NCBI RefSeq assembly: GCF_014483895.1
Contig: NZ_CP059987.1
Span: 1,984,001 to 2,048,000 of the forward strand
Direction of reading: 5' to 3'
Length of the DNA: 64,000 nt
Source: Protaetiibacter sp. SSC-01
GTDB taxonomy: Bacteria; Actinomycetota; Actinomycetes; Actinomycetales; Microbacteriaceae
Translations under genes and position numbers: made by a program
Shown: piece by piece, positions 46,298 to 56,725 of the stretch
Position numbering within the stretch: position 1 is the first letter of the stretch
Layout: each line of letters begins with the position of its first letter
Notes under the pieces: model-generated
Database searches by the model: none
What the model saw: only the letters and a program-made list of their open reading frames with translations
What the model was told of the DNA's origin: nothing

Positions 46298-47317
46298 GTG
46301 CGCGTCCTCCGCACCCTTCCGGTCGTCGCCGCAGCAGCGCTCGCGCTGTCGGCGTGCGCCGCCACCTCCCCCACCGCGACCGGCTCCGAGGCGCCGGGCG
46401 ACGCATCCGCGTTCCCCGTCACGATCGAGCACGCGTTCGGCGAGACCACGATCGAGGCGAAGCCCGAGCGCGTCGCGACCGTCGCGTGGTCGAACCAGGA
46501 GGTGCCGCTCGCGCTCGGCGTCGTGCCCGTCGGGATGCCCGCCGTCTCGTGGGGCGACGACGACGGAGACGGCGTGCTGCCGTGGGTCGAGGAGAGGCTC
46601 GGGGAGCTCGGCGCCGAGACGCCCGTGCTGTTCGACGAGACCGACGGCATCGACTTCGAGGCCGTCGCCGACACCGCGCCCGACGTCATCCTCGCCGGGT
46701 ACTCGGGGCTCACCGAGGAGGAGTACGAGACGCTCTCGAAGATCGCTCCCGTCGTCGCCTACCCCGACGTCGCGTGGGGCACCTCGCTCGAGGACATGAT
46801 CCGCATCGACTCGACAGCGCTCGGCCTCGCCGACGAGGGCGAGGAGCTCATCGAGCAGCTGCACGCCGAGATCGACGCGGCGCTCGAGGCCAACGCGGTG
46901 ATCGCCGACAAGCGCATCCTGTTCTCGTTCATCGACGCCTCGGACTTCAGCCAGATCGGCTTCTACACGACGCACGACACGCGCCCGGGCTTCCTCGCGA
47001 GCCTCGGCCTCCCCGTGCCGAGCGTCGTCGAGGAGGAGTCGGCGTCGACCGACGCGTTCTACACGACGGTGAGCGCCGAGCAGGCCGACCGCTTCGCCGA
47101 CGTCGACATCTTCGTGACCTACGGCGACCCCGAGGGCGACCTCGTCGAGCGCATGCAGGCCGACCCGCTGCTGTCGAAGATCCCCGCGGTCGCGGCCGGT
47201 CACGTCGTGATCCTGCCCGACTCGACCCCGCTCGCCGCCTCCGCCAACCCCTCGCCGCTCTCGATCCACGCGACCATCGGCGACTACCTCGCGCTCTTCG
47301 TGGCGCAGGCCGGGTGA
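46298..47317 (+). CDS. Iron-siderophore ABC transporter, substrate-binding lipoprotein
   Basis: A 339-residue extracellular binding protein. The signal sequence ends at the lipobox LSAC (Cys20), giving a lipid-anchored protein. The mature part has the FepB/FhuD-like fold: VTIEHAFGETTIEAKPERVA and PDVILAGYSGLTEEEYETL. It hands ferric-siderophore complexes to the FecCD-type permeases. It is the first gene of the operon, directly behind two iron boxes. Its GTG start has an AAAGGAT site. The stop overlaps the permease start as GTGA. Confidence 0.95.
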   Translation: MRVLRTLPVVAAAALALSACAATSPTATGSEAPGDASAFPVTIEHAFGETTIEAKPERVATVAWSNQEVPLALGVVPVGMPAVSWGDDDGDGVLPWVEERLGELGAETPVLFDETDGIDFEAVADTAPDVILAGYSGLTEEEYETLSKIAPVVAYPDVAWGTSLEDMIRIDSTALGLADEGEELIEQLHAEIDAALEANAVIADKRILFSFIDASDFSQIGFYTTHDTRPGFLASLGLPVPSVVEEESASTDAFYTTVSAEQADRFADVDIFVTYGDPEGDLVERMQADPLLSKIPAVAAGHVVILPDSTPLAASANPSPLSIHATIGDYLALFVAQAG

Positions 47318-48360
47318 CGACCGCCACGGCGACTCCGACGCCGCCGGCCGCCGCGATCGCGCGGCGCCCGGCGGCCGTCCGCGTGACCTGGATCGCGGCG
47401 GGCGTCGTCGCGCTCGTCGTCGCATCCGCACTCTCCCTCGCGGTCGGCACGCGCGTCGTGTCGCTCGACGAGGTCGCGGCGGGCCTCGCGGGCGACCTCG
47501 ATACGGTCGGCGCCGCGGCGGTCGCGGCGCGCATCCCCCGCACCGTGCTCGCGGTGCTCGTGGGCGCGGCGCTCGCGCTCTCGGGCACGACGCTGCAGGC
47601 CGTCACGCGCAATCCGCTCGCCGACCCCGGCATCCTGGGCCTCTCGATGGGGGCCTCGCTCGCGGTCGTCACGGGGATGGCGTTCCTCGGCCTCTCGAAC
47701 CCCGTCGTCGTCCTCGTCGTCGCGATCGTCGGATCGGCCGCCGCGGGCGTCTTCGTCTACGCGATCGGCTCGCTCGGCCGCGACGGCGCGACACCCCTCA
47801 AGCTCGCTCTCGCGGGCGCCGCGACGACCGCCGCGCTCGGCTCGCTCGTGAGCGCCGTCATGCTGCCGCGCGCGCAGGAGCTCACGTCGTTCCGCTTCTG
47901 GCAGATCGGCGGCGTGGGCGGTGCCGCGTGGGACCGCATCGCGCTCGTCGCGCCCGCGTTCGGCGTGGGCGCCCTCATCGTCGTCGCCCTCGCGCGCGGC
48001 ATGAACTCGCTCGCCCTCGGCGACGACGTCGCGACGGGGCTCGGCGAGCACGTCGGCCGCACGCGCGCACTGTCCGCGGCCGGCGCCGTGATCCTGTGCG
48101 GCGCGGCGACGGCGATCGCGGGGCCCATCGGATTCGTCGGCCTCATCGTGCCGCACCTGTGCCGCCTCCTCGTCGGCACCGACCACCGCTGGCTGCTGCC
48201 CCTCACGGCCGTCGTCGGCGCGGTGCTGCTGACCGCGGCGGATGTCGTGGGTCGCGTCATCGCGCGCCCCGACGAGGTCGAGGTGGGCATCGTCACGGCG
48301 CTCATCGGCGCGCCCGTCTTCATCGCGCTCGCGCGCCGCAAGAAGGTGCGCGAGCTGTGA
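47314..48360 (+). CDS. Iron-siderophore ABC transporter permease (FecCD family), subunit 1
   Basis: A 348-residue permease with about nine or ten helices. Family signatures are RIPRTVLAVLVGAALALSGT, TLQAVTRNPLADPGILGLS and the cytoplasmic loop GPIGFVGLIVPHLCRLLVGT that contacts the ATPase. It pairs with the next gene product to form the membrane channel. GTG start in a GTGA overlap; its stop overlaps the next GTG likewise. Confidence 0.96.
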   Translation: MTTATATPTPPAAAIARRPAAVRVTWIAAGVVALVVASALSLAVGTRVVSLDEVAAGLAGDLDTVGAAAVAARIPRTVLAVLVGAALALSGTTLQAVTRNPLADPGILGLSMGASLAVVTGMAFLGLSNPVVVLVVAIVGSAAAGVFVYAIGSLGRDGATPLKLALAGAATTAALGSLVSAVMLPRAQELTSFRFWQIGGVGGAAWDRIALVAPAFGVGALIVVALARGMNSLALGDDVATGLGEHVGRTRALSAAGAVILCGAATAIAGPIGFVGLIVPHLCRLLVGTDHRWLLPLTAVVGAVLLTAADVVGRVIARPDEVEVGIVTALIGAPVFIALARRKKVREL

Positions 48361-49417
48361 CCGCGACCCTCGCCCCCCTCGCGACGCCCGTCGACGGCAC
48401 CGCGGCCGCGATCGCCGCCGGACGCCGCCGACGCGCCCGCGGGCGCGCCGCGCGCACCCTCGTGCTCGCTGCCCTGGTCGTCGCCGTGTTCGTCGTGAGC
48501 CTCATGGTCGGCCGCACGTTCTACGGTCTCGACGAGGTCGTGCGCGTCATCCTCGGCCAGCAGGTTCCGGGGGCCTCGTTCACGGTCGGCGAGCTGCGTC
48601 TCCCCCGCGCGAGCCTCGGCCTGCTCGCGGGCTTCGCCTTCGGCATTGCGGGGGTGACCTTCCAGACGATCCTGCGCAACCCGCTCGCCTCCCCCGACAT
48701 CATCGGCGTCACGTGGGGTGCGAGCGCCGCGGGCGTCTTCGGCGTCGTCGTGCTCTCGCTGAGCGACACGGGCGTCTCGCTCCTCGCCCTCGCCGGCGCG
48801 CTCGCGACGGCCCTCGCCATCTACTTCCTCGCCTACCGCCGCGGCTTCTCGGGGGCTCGCCTCGTGCTCATCGGCATCGGCGTCGCCGCCATGCTGCAGA
48901 GCGTCGTGTCGTGGGTGCTCTCGCGTGCCTCCGACTGGGACATGCCCGCCGCGATGCAGTGGCTCACGGGCAGTCTCAACGGCGCGAGCTGGCAGAGCGT
49001 CGCGCCGCTCGCCGTCGCATCCGCCGTGCTCGTGCCGCTCATGCTCGCCCAGTCCCGTGCGCTCGGCGCCCTGCGGCTCGGCGACGACACGGCCGCGGCG
49101 CTCGGCGTGCGCGTGCCCGTCGCACGGCTCGCCCTCATCCTCGGCTCCGTCGCCCTCCTCGCGTTCGCGACGGGCGCCGCGGGCCCCATCGCCTTCGTCG
49201 CGTTCATGGCCGGCCCGATCGCCTCGCGCCTGCTCGGGCCGGGGGCCTCGCTCCTGCTGCCCGCGGGCCTCGTGGGCGCGCTCCTCGTGCTCGCGGCCGA
49301 CCTCGTCGGCCAGTTCGCGTTCGACGCCCGCTACCCCGTGGGCGTCGTCACGGGCGCGCTCGGCGCCCCGTTCCTCGTCTCCCTGCTCGCCCGCACCGCA
49401 CGGAAGGGACGCACCCC

Positions 49418-49421
<4 letters not shown>
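48357..49421 (+). CDS. Iron-siderophore ABC transporter permease (FecCD family), subunit 2
   Basis: A 354-residue partner of the upstream permease. It has ELRLPRASLGLLAGFAFGIA, TFQTILRNPLASPDIIGVTW and GPIAFVAFMAGPIASRLLGP, the expected helix and ATPase-coupling sequences. The N-terminus has a basic stretch (GRRRRARGRAARTL) before helix 1, consistent with a cytoplasmic end. GTG start; 4 bp overlaps with both neighbours. Confidence 0.96.
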
Positions 49422-50207
<786 letters not shown>

Positions 50208-50218
<11 letters not shown>

Positions 50219-51125
50219 CACCCTCATCCGCGTCTCCGCAGAGCCCTGGGCGTTCGCGCGCGTCGCCGTCTCGCGCATCGACGACCTCACCCCCACGTTC
50301 CGCCGCTTCGCGCTGCGGCCGATGGGCGAGGATCGGCTCGCCGACCCGGGCCTCGACCAGCGCATCAAGGTCGTGCCGCCGTGCCCGCAGGGCATCGACG
50401 CGATGCCGACCGACCCCGAGTGGTTCGCCGCCTGGCGCGCGCTCCCGGAGGGCGAGCGCCCGCCGTTCCGCACCTACACGATCCGCGGGTTCGACGGCGA
50501 CGAGCTGCTCGTCGACTTCGCGCTCCACGGACCCGACGGGCCCGCCGCGCGCTGGGCCGTCGACGCGGCGGTCGGCGACGAGCTGCTCGTGCTCGGACCC
50601 AACGCCGCCCATCCCGGACCCTACGGCGGCATCGACTTCGTGCCGCCCGCCCGCTGCGGCCACCACCTGCTCGCGGGCGACGAGACCGCGGCGCCCGCGA
50701 TCGCGCGCATCCTCGAGCAGCTGCCGCCGGATGCGCGGGGCACGGTCGTCGTGGAGCTCCCGGACGCGCGCGACGCCGCCTACCTGCCGACGCATCCGGG
50801 TTTCGCGGTGCACGCGCTCGCGCGCGAGGGCGCCCACGGTGCGGCGCTCGTGGCGCGCGTCGCCGCCGTCGCCGCCGAGCACCTCGAGGCGCACCCCGGG
50901 CAGGAGCCCGAGGAGGTCGACATCGACGAGGGCCTGCTGTGGGAGGTGCCGCGGAATGCACGTGGCGGGGCGGCGCTCAAGAGCGCCCCGCTCTACGCGT
51001 GGCTCGCGGGCGAGGCGGGCGCCATCACGACGATCCGCCGCCATCTCGTCAAGGAGCTCGGCATCGACCGTCGCGCCGTCGCCTTCATGGGGTACTGGCG
51101 TCAGGGCCGCGCCGAGAACTCCTGA
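50208..51125 (+). CDS. Siderophore-interacting protein (FAD-dependent ferric-siderophore reductase)
   Basis: A 305-residue SIP-type flavoprotein that reduces ferric siderophores in the cytoplasm and so releases iron. The FAD-binding signature is PFRTYTIRGFDGDELLVDF, followed by GPAARWAVDAAVGDELLVLG and HLLAGDETAAPAIARILEQL for NAD(P)H binding. The C-terminus has AFMGYWRQG, typical of the family. It is the last gene of the iron operon; its 3' end overlaps the convergent MFS gene by 25 bp, so antisense interference is possible. Confidence 0.95.
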
Positions 51126-52375
51126 GCGCGGGCCGCGCGCCGCGCGATAATCGTCACGCCGAAAGCGGCGACGAGGAACATCGCGCCGAGGATGAGCCAG
51201 CCGGCGAACCCGAGCTGGATCGCGGTCCACGTGATGACGAGCGGCCCGATCATCGAGGCGACCGCGAAGGTCATCGAGAACACCCCCTGGTAGGAGCCCG
51301 CGCGCCGCTGGTCGGCGAGCTCGAAGCTGAGCCCCCACGCGCCGCCCTGCGAGAGCACCTCCGAGAGCGCGTGCAGCACGGATGCCGCGATGAGCAGCAC
51401 GACCGTCGCGACGAGGTCGGTGCCCGCCGACGCCCCGTAGAGCACGCAGCCGAACGCCATGAGGATGCCCGCGACGGCCGTCACGTCGCCCGCGCGGCGC
51501 AGGTCGTGGGTGCCGCGCGAGAGCGGCACCTGCAGCGCGATCACGAGCACCGTGTTGACGACGAACATGATCGAGACGATCCACTCGGGCGCGACCGTGT
51601 CGTGCGCGACCCACAGCGGGATGCCGACGTTGAGCACGACGAACTGGATCGCGAAGACGCCCGCGAGGGCCGAGAACAGCAGGTAGCGCGGATCGCGCCA
51701 CGGACTGCGGCCGGGCTCGACGGGCGCGGCGTCGGCTTCCGCATCCGCCGCCTCGGGCTTCTGCGCGTCGACGCGCGCCGGCAGCCGCAGCAGGAGCAGC
51801 GCCGATGCCGCGTAGGCGAGGCCGCCCGCGACGAGGATCGCGCGGTACGCCTCGGCAGAGCCGAGGGCGAGCGCGACCGCGCCGACGCCGGTGCCGACCG
51901 TGATGCCGATGTTCGTGACCGTGCGCAGCACGGCGCGGCTCGTGACGCGCGTCTCGGGCGAGAAGGCGCGCGCCACGATCGCCGAGCGCACCGAGCCGTT
52001 CATGCCGAGCGCGATCGAGATGAGCGACTCGGTGACGACCGCCATCCAGAACTCCGTCACGAGTGCGACCGACGCGAGCGCGAGCCCTGCGACGGCGACG
52101 GATGCCACGAGCAGCCGCCGCGCCGAGAGCGAGTCGGCGAGGTGCCCGCCGAGGTACGACGCGCCGATGCCGATCGCCGAGCCGATCGTGTAGACGAGGG
52201 CGACCTGCCCCGCGGGGAGCCCCGCGATGAGCGACAGGTAGAGCACGACGATCGTGAGAGTGACGCCGCGGCCGACCGTGCCGATGAGCGTCGCGACGGT
52301 CAGGGCCCGGAGCACCGAGTCCGAGAAGGTGTCGCGGATCCGCACGCGGAGCGGGAGCCGGGGGGAGGCAGTCAC
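51101..52375 (-). CDS. MFS transporter
   Basis: A 424-residue major facilitator protein with twelve hydrophobic helices. It has the loop GHLADSLSARRLL (motif A-like) between helices 2 and 3 and a central cytoplasmic loop with PEAADAEADAAP. It resembles drug or metabolite exporters but has no clear substrate motif. It follows the BenE-like gene by 5 bp on the same strand, so the two are probably co-transcribed. GTG start at 52375. Its 3' end overlaps the siderophore-interacting protein gene by 25 bp. Confidence 0.88.
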   Translation of the reverse strand: MTASPRLPLRVRIRDTFSDSVLRALTVATLIGTVGRGVTLTIVVLYLSLIAGLPAGQVALVYTIGSAIGIGASYLGGHLADSLSARRLLVASVAVAGLALASVALVTEFWMAVVTESLISIALGMNGSVRSAIVARAFSPETRVTSRAVLRTVTNIGITVGTGVGAVALALGSAEAYRAILVAGGLAYAASALLLLRLPARVDAQKPEAADAEADAAPVEPGRSPWRDPRYLLFSALAGVFAIQFVVLNVGIPLWVAHDTVAPEWIVSIMFVVNTVLVIALQVPLSRGTHDLRRAGDVTAVAGILMAFGCVLYGASAGTDLVATVVLLIAASVLHALSEVLSQGGAWGLSFELADQRRAGSYQGVFSMTFAVASMIGPLVITWTAIQLGFAGWLILGAMFLVAAFGVTIIARRAARAQEFSARP

Positions 52376-52380
52376 CCGCT

Positions 52381-53577
52381 CTATTCTGCACCCGCCTCGG
52401 ACACCGGCTTCCGCCGCGGACGCAACGTGAGCCACAGCATCGCGACGCCGCCCACAATGAGGCCCCAGAACGCCGAGCCGATGCCCGCGATCGAGACGCC
52501 CGACGCTACGACGAGGAACGTGATGACGGCGACGACGCGCGTCGCGGGCTCCTCGAGCGCCGCGGTCGCCGCCGAGGCGAACGCCCCGAAGAGCGCGAGG
52601 CCCGCGACGGCCGTGATGAGGATGGGCGGCGTGACCCCGACGAGCACCGCCGCGGCACCCGCGCCGAGCCCGATGACGAGGTAGGCCACGCCGCCCGTGA
52701 CGCTGGCGATCCACCGGCGGTCGCGGTGCGGATGCGCGTCGGGCCCCGCCATGAGCGCCGCCGTGATCGCGGCGAGGTTGAGCGCGTAGCCGCCGAAGAC
52801 GGAGCCCAGCATCGTCGCGGCGCCCGTGCTCGTGAGGATCGCCCGGGCGGGCGGATGCGGGTACCCGAACGTCGTGAGCACAGCGAACCCGGGCACGTTC
52901 TGCCCCGCCATCGTGACGACGTAGAGCGGCAGCCCGAGGCTCACGAGCACGGCGGGGTCGAGCGTCGGCCAGGTGACCGTCACGACGGGCCACAGGGAGG
53001 CGGAGGCGAGGTCGGCGCCCTCCCCAGACGCGATGACGACGACGACCGTCGTGAGCACGGCGCCGGCGACCGCCCAACGGGGGGCGAGCCGCGCGAGCAC
53101 GAGCCACACGCCCACGATGGGCAGCGCGAGCGCCGGCAGCTCGACGGAGGCGAGCACGGGCGCGAGGCAGATGGGGAACAGGATGCCCGCGAGCATCGCG
53201 CTCGCGATCGGCTTCGGGATGCGCGTCATGGTGCGCGCGAGCGCGGGCCACAGCCCCGTGACGACCAACAGCACGCCGCACAGGAGGAACGCGCCGATGG
53301 CCGCGCGGTAGTCGCCCGTCGTGGCCTGCGCGGCGACGAGCAGGGCGGCACCGGGGGTCGACCACGCGAACGCGAGCGGCATCCGGTACCTGAGTCCGAG
53401 CGCGATCGCCAGCACGCCCTGCAGGATGCACAGGGCGAGAAGCCCTGATGCGGCCTCGGCGGGGGTCGCGCCGACGGCCTGCAGTCCCGCGACGACGAGC
53501 GCGAACGAGCTCGCGAAGCCCGTGACGGCACCGACGACGCCCGCGCCGACGGGCTGGGCGAGGTCGGAGGCGCGCAT
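52381..53577 (-). CDS. BenE-family (benzoate/H+ symporter-type) transporter
   Basis: A 398-residue membrane protein with about twelve helices and BenE-type signatures: VGAVTGFASSFALVVAGLQA, FAWSTPGAALLVAAQ, and LYVVTMAGQNVPGFAVLTTF. BenE proteins are purine/xanthine- and benzoate-type proton symporters. No benzoate catabolic genes are in the window, so the substrate is uncertain. The ATG at 53577 is used, and the ABC-permease gene is divergent. Confidence 0.88.
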   Translation of the reverse strand: MRASDLAQPVGAGVVGAVTGFASSFALVVAGLQAVGATPAEAASGLLALCILQGVLAIALGLRYRMPLAFAWSTPGAALLVAAQATTGDYRAAIGAFLLCGVLLVVTGLWPALARTMTRIPKPIASAMLAGILFPICLAPVLASVELPALALPIVGVWLVLARLAPRWAVAGAVLTTVVVVIASGEGADLASASLWPVVTVTWPTLDPAVLVSLGLPLYVVTMAGQNVPGFAVLTTFGYPHPPARAILTSTGAATMLGSVFGGYALNLAAITAALMAGPDAHPHRDRRWIASVTGGVAYLVIGLGAGAAAVLVGVTPPILITAVAGLALFGAFASAATAALEEPATRVVAVITFLVVASGVSIAGIGSAFWGLIVGGVAMLWLTLRPRRKPVSEAGAE

Positions 53578-53668
53578 GGGATCAGAGCCTAGGGGCGCGC
53601 CGGGGCGCGTGACGACAGCCGCCTGGACGCGCGTGGCACCCCCGGGGCTAGACTCGCCTGGCTCAACG

Positions 53669-56600
53669 ATGAATCGAGGCCTTCGTCCCGTGTCGTTCCT
53701 CATCCGCTCTCGGCGGCACCTCTCCGTGCTCGCCGCCCTGGCGGTCGTCGTGGGCCTCGTCGCGGGCAGCTGGATGGTGGCGCTGGGGGCGCTCTCGCGT
53801 GCCGCCGACGAGGGCGTGCGGCTCGGCCTCGAGTCGCGCTCGGGTGCGGATCTCGCGCTCCGTGCGACGGGGCCGCTCGGCTCCGACCCGGCCGCCCAGG
53901 ACGAGGCGGTGCGCGCTGCGATCGACGACGGCTTCGGGGGGCTCCGCGCCGCGTTCGAGCTCGTGCGCACCGCGAGCGCGAGTGCGTCGGTCGTCGCGCC
54001 ATCCGCTCCCGACTCGACGCGCGCGGGTCTCGTCATGCAGATCGACGACCTCGCGGAGCACGCGCTGCTCGTCGAGGGCGCGTGGCCCGCGTCCGCCGAC
54101 GAGGTCGCGGTGCAGGCGGATGCCGCCCTCGTCCTGGGCGCGGCGGTGGGAGACACGCTCACGCTCGACGGCGCGCCCTACCGGCTCGCAGCGGTATGGC
54201 GCGTCGCCGACCCGCTCGACCCGCGCTGGCTCGGCGACCCGCAGCTGCTCGCCGGCCGCGACGACGCAGGTCCGAGCGCGCTCGGCCCCGTCGTCGTCGA
54301 CCCGACGAGGCTCTCGGGCTTCGCCGAGCCGCAGGCTCAGTGGACCCTCGTGCCGGATGCGTCGCGCGTCACGGCAGCGGACCTCCAGATGATCGCGGCC
54401 GCGTGGTCGCGCGTCCCGTCGTCGTGGCGCGGGGTGGTCGACGACGCCGGCGCTTTCCGCAAGTCCGGGCGGCTGGGGGCGACGATCGCGGAGCTCGACG
54501 CGCGCGTCGACGGGCTGCGCGCGATCGAGCCCGTCGTGCTGCTCGTGCTGGGCGCCGCGGCCGTCGTCGCGGCGCTCGAGCTCGGTCGGCTGCTCGCCGG
54601 CAACCGCGCGCGGGAGATCGCACTGCTGTGGGCGCGCGGGCGTGGAGCGGGCGAGACGGGACTGCGAGCGGGAGCGGAGGCCGCGGTCGGGGCCGCCCTC
54701 GGCGCCGTCGTCGGACTCGGGCTCGGCGCGGCCGTCCTCGCCCTGCTCGGCGACGAGGTCGGGCTCGATCCCGCGACCCTCGTCGTGGCCGGAGCGGCAG
54801 TGCTCGTCGCCGCGGCCGCGTGCGGCGTCGCGGCGTGGCGGCAGGCGGGCGAGGGGGTGCACGCGGAGGCGGCCGAGGGACGTCTCCGGCGCGCCGCCGG
54901 TCCCGCGGCGACCGTCGTCGCGCTCGCAGCGGCGGCCGTGTCGGTGTGGCAGCTGCGCCTCTACGGCAGCCCTGTCACGCCGCTCGCCGACGGCACCTCC
55001 GCGGTCGACCCCGTCGCGGTCGGCGCGCCCGCCCTCGCCGTCGTCGCGGGCGCGCTCGTGGCGCTCACGGCGTTCCCCCTCGTCGCGCGAACCGTCGCGC
55101 GGGCCGGGGCCGACGCATCCGTCCCTCGCCTGCTCGCCGGCCACACCGTCGCGCGTCGCCTCCGCCGCGTCGCGGCCCCGCTGCTCGTGATCGCGATCGC
55201 GGCCTCGACCGTGCTCGTCTCCGCGGGGTACCTCGCCACGTGGTCGGTCGCGTTCGACCGCACGAGCGCCCTGCGCGCGGGAGCCGAGTTGAGTGTCACG
55301 CATGCGGGCGGCTTCGACGAGAGCACGATCGGGAGGGTCGAGGGAGTCGAGGGGGTCGCGGCCCTCGCACCGGTGCGCCGTGACGAGCTCGTTCTCTCGG
55401 ATGCGAGCGGCACGCTCGTCGCGATCGCCCCCGACGCGCTCGCGCGGCTCGCGAGCGACGCCGTCGGAGCCCTCGACCCCGCGGCCGTCGCCGAGGGGGT
55501 CGCGGCAGAGCTGCCGGGGCCGCGCATCCCGCCCACGGCACGCGAGCTCGTGCTCGCTGCGAGTCTCACGGGTTTCACGAGGCCTCCCACCGTGCGCGTG
55601 ACGTACGCCGACGGCTGGGGTCGCGTCGCCGAGCTCCGGGCCGAGGCGCCCGACGCCGAGGGATCCGTCGGCCTCCGCCTCCCGCTCCCCGCAAGCGCGT
55701 CGCAGGCCGAGGGCCGCGTGCTCGCCGTCGACGTCGAGGTGCCTGCGGCATCCGTCGCCGAGGGGGCTCGCGCGATCTTCTCGCTCGACGAGTTCGCGAC
55801 GGATGCGGGTCCGCTCCCCGACGGTATCGGCGCGCCGACCTGGTCGGCTCTCGCGACGAGCCCCGGCGGATCGGTGGGGACCGCGGGACCTCGCGCGTTC
55901 TCCGTCGAGCGCGGAGGGGTCGTCGTGCGCCTGACGCCCGACCCCGCGGGCGGGACTCCGCCCGTCGCGATCTCGCGCGGACTCGCCGACCGCCACGGAC
56001 TCGACGTCGGGTCGATGCTGCGCGTGCAGTCCGCAGGCTCGTATGCCAGCACCGACATGCGTGTGACCGCGGTGCTCCCCGCGGTGCCGGGGGCCGACGA
56101 CACCCTCGCGGTGCTGATCGACCTCGGAGTGCTGCAGTACGCGGCGGCCCGCGACGCATCCGGATCCTCCGCGCCCGACACGCTCTGGCTCGACACGGCC
56201 GCGATCCCGCCGTCCGCGGCGGCGCTGCGCGAGGTGCTGCCGCCCGGAGCGCGCATCCTCACGGCCCACGACACGGCCGGCCGCGCGGTGCTCGGCTCGG
56301 CCGCGACGGCCCTCACGGGGGTCGCGGCCCTGTGCGTGCTCCTCGCCCTCATCACCCTCGCCGCCGTCGCGCGCGCCGAGCACCGCGTGCGGATCGGCGA
56401 CCTCGCGGTGCTGCGGGCGCTCGGCTTCCGCAGTCGCCAGCAGGCCTCCCTGCGGCGCACCGAGTTGTGGATCGTCGCCGCCTACGCCCTCATCGCGGGT
56501 GCCGTCGTCGGGGGCGTCGTCGTCGCGCTCACGGTGCCGCAGCTCGCGAGCGCCGCCGTGCCGGACCCCGTGCCCGGTCTCGACCCCGCGATCCGGATCG

Positions 56601-56725
56601 ACCCCGCGGTCGCGGCGGGCGGCGGGGTCCTCCTCGTCGGCACCCTGGCGCTCCTCATCGAGCTCGCGGCCGCGGGAGTGCGGCGCGCATCCGTCGCCGC
56701 GCTCACGGCAGGTGACGGGCGATGA
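53669..56725 (+). CDS. FtsX/MacB-type ABC transporter permease, large
   Basis: A 1018-residue permease with an N-terminal helix, a large external domain (residues ~60-330) and a block of helices, then a second external region and three C-terminal helices including LCVLLALITLAAVARAEHRV. The pattern matches double-FtsX permeases of the MacB superfamily, which act mechanically on exported or cell-surface substrates. A GTG at 53690 is an alternative start 7 codons in. Its stop overlaps the next permease as ATGA. TAGACT at 53650 is a possible -10. Confidence 0.85.
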   Translation: MNRGLRPVSFLIRSRRHLSVLAALAVVVGLVAGSWMVALGALSRAADEGVRLGLESRSGADLALRATGPLGSDPAAQDEAVRAAIDDGFGGLRAAFELVRTASASASVVAPSAPDSTRAGLVMQIDDLAEHALLVEGAWPASADEVAVQADAALVLGAAVGDTLTLDGAPYRLAAVWRVADPLDPRWLGDPQLLAGRDDAGPSALGPVVVDPTRLSGFAEPQAQWTLVPDASRVTAADLQMIAAAWSRVPSSWRGVVDDAGAFRKSGRLGATIAELDARVDGLRAIEPVVLLVLGAAAVVAALELGRLLAGNRAREIALLWARGRGAGETGLRAGAEAAVGAALGAVVGLGLGAAVLALLGDEVGLDPATLVVAGAAVLVAAAACGVAAWRQAGEGVHAEAAEGRLRRAAGPAATVVALAAAAVSVWQLRLYGSPVTPLADGTSAVDPVAVGAPALAVVAGALVALTAFPLVARTVARAGADASVPRLLAGHTVARRLRRVAAPLLVIAIAASTVLVSAGYLATWSVAFDRTSALRAGAELSVTHAGGFDESTIGRVEGVEGVAALAPVRRDELVLSDASGTLVAIAPDALARLASDAVGALDPAAVAEGVAAELPGPRIPPTARELVLAASLTGFTRPPTVRVTYADGWGRVAELRAEAPDAEGSVGLRLPLPASASQAEGRVLAVDVEVPAASVAEGARAIFSLDEFATDAGPLPDGIGAPTWSALATSPGGSVGTAGPRAFSVERGGVVVRLTPDPAGGTPPVAISRGLADRHGLDVGSMLRVQSAGSYASTDMRVTAVLPAVPGADDTLAVLIDLGVLQYAAARDASGSSAPDTLWLDTAAIPPSAAALREVLPPGARILTAHDTAGRAVLGSAATALTGVAALCVLLALITLAAVARAEHRVRIGDLAVLRALGFRSRQQASLRRTELWIVAAYALIAGAVVGGVVVALTVPQLASAAVPDPVPGLDPAIRIDPAVAAGGGVLLVGTLALLIELAAAGVRRASVAALTAGDGR

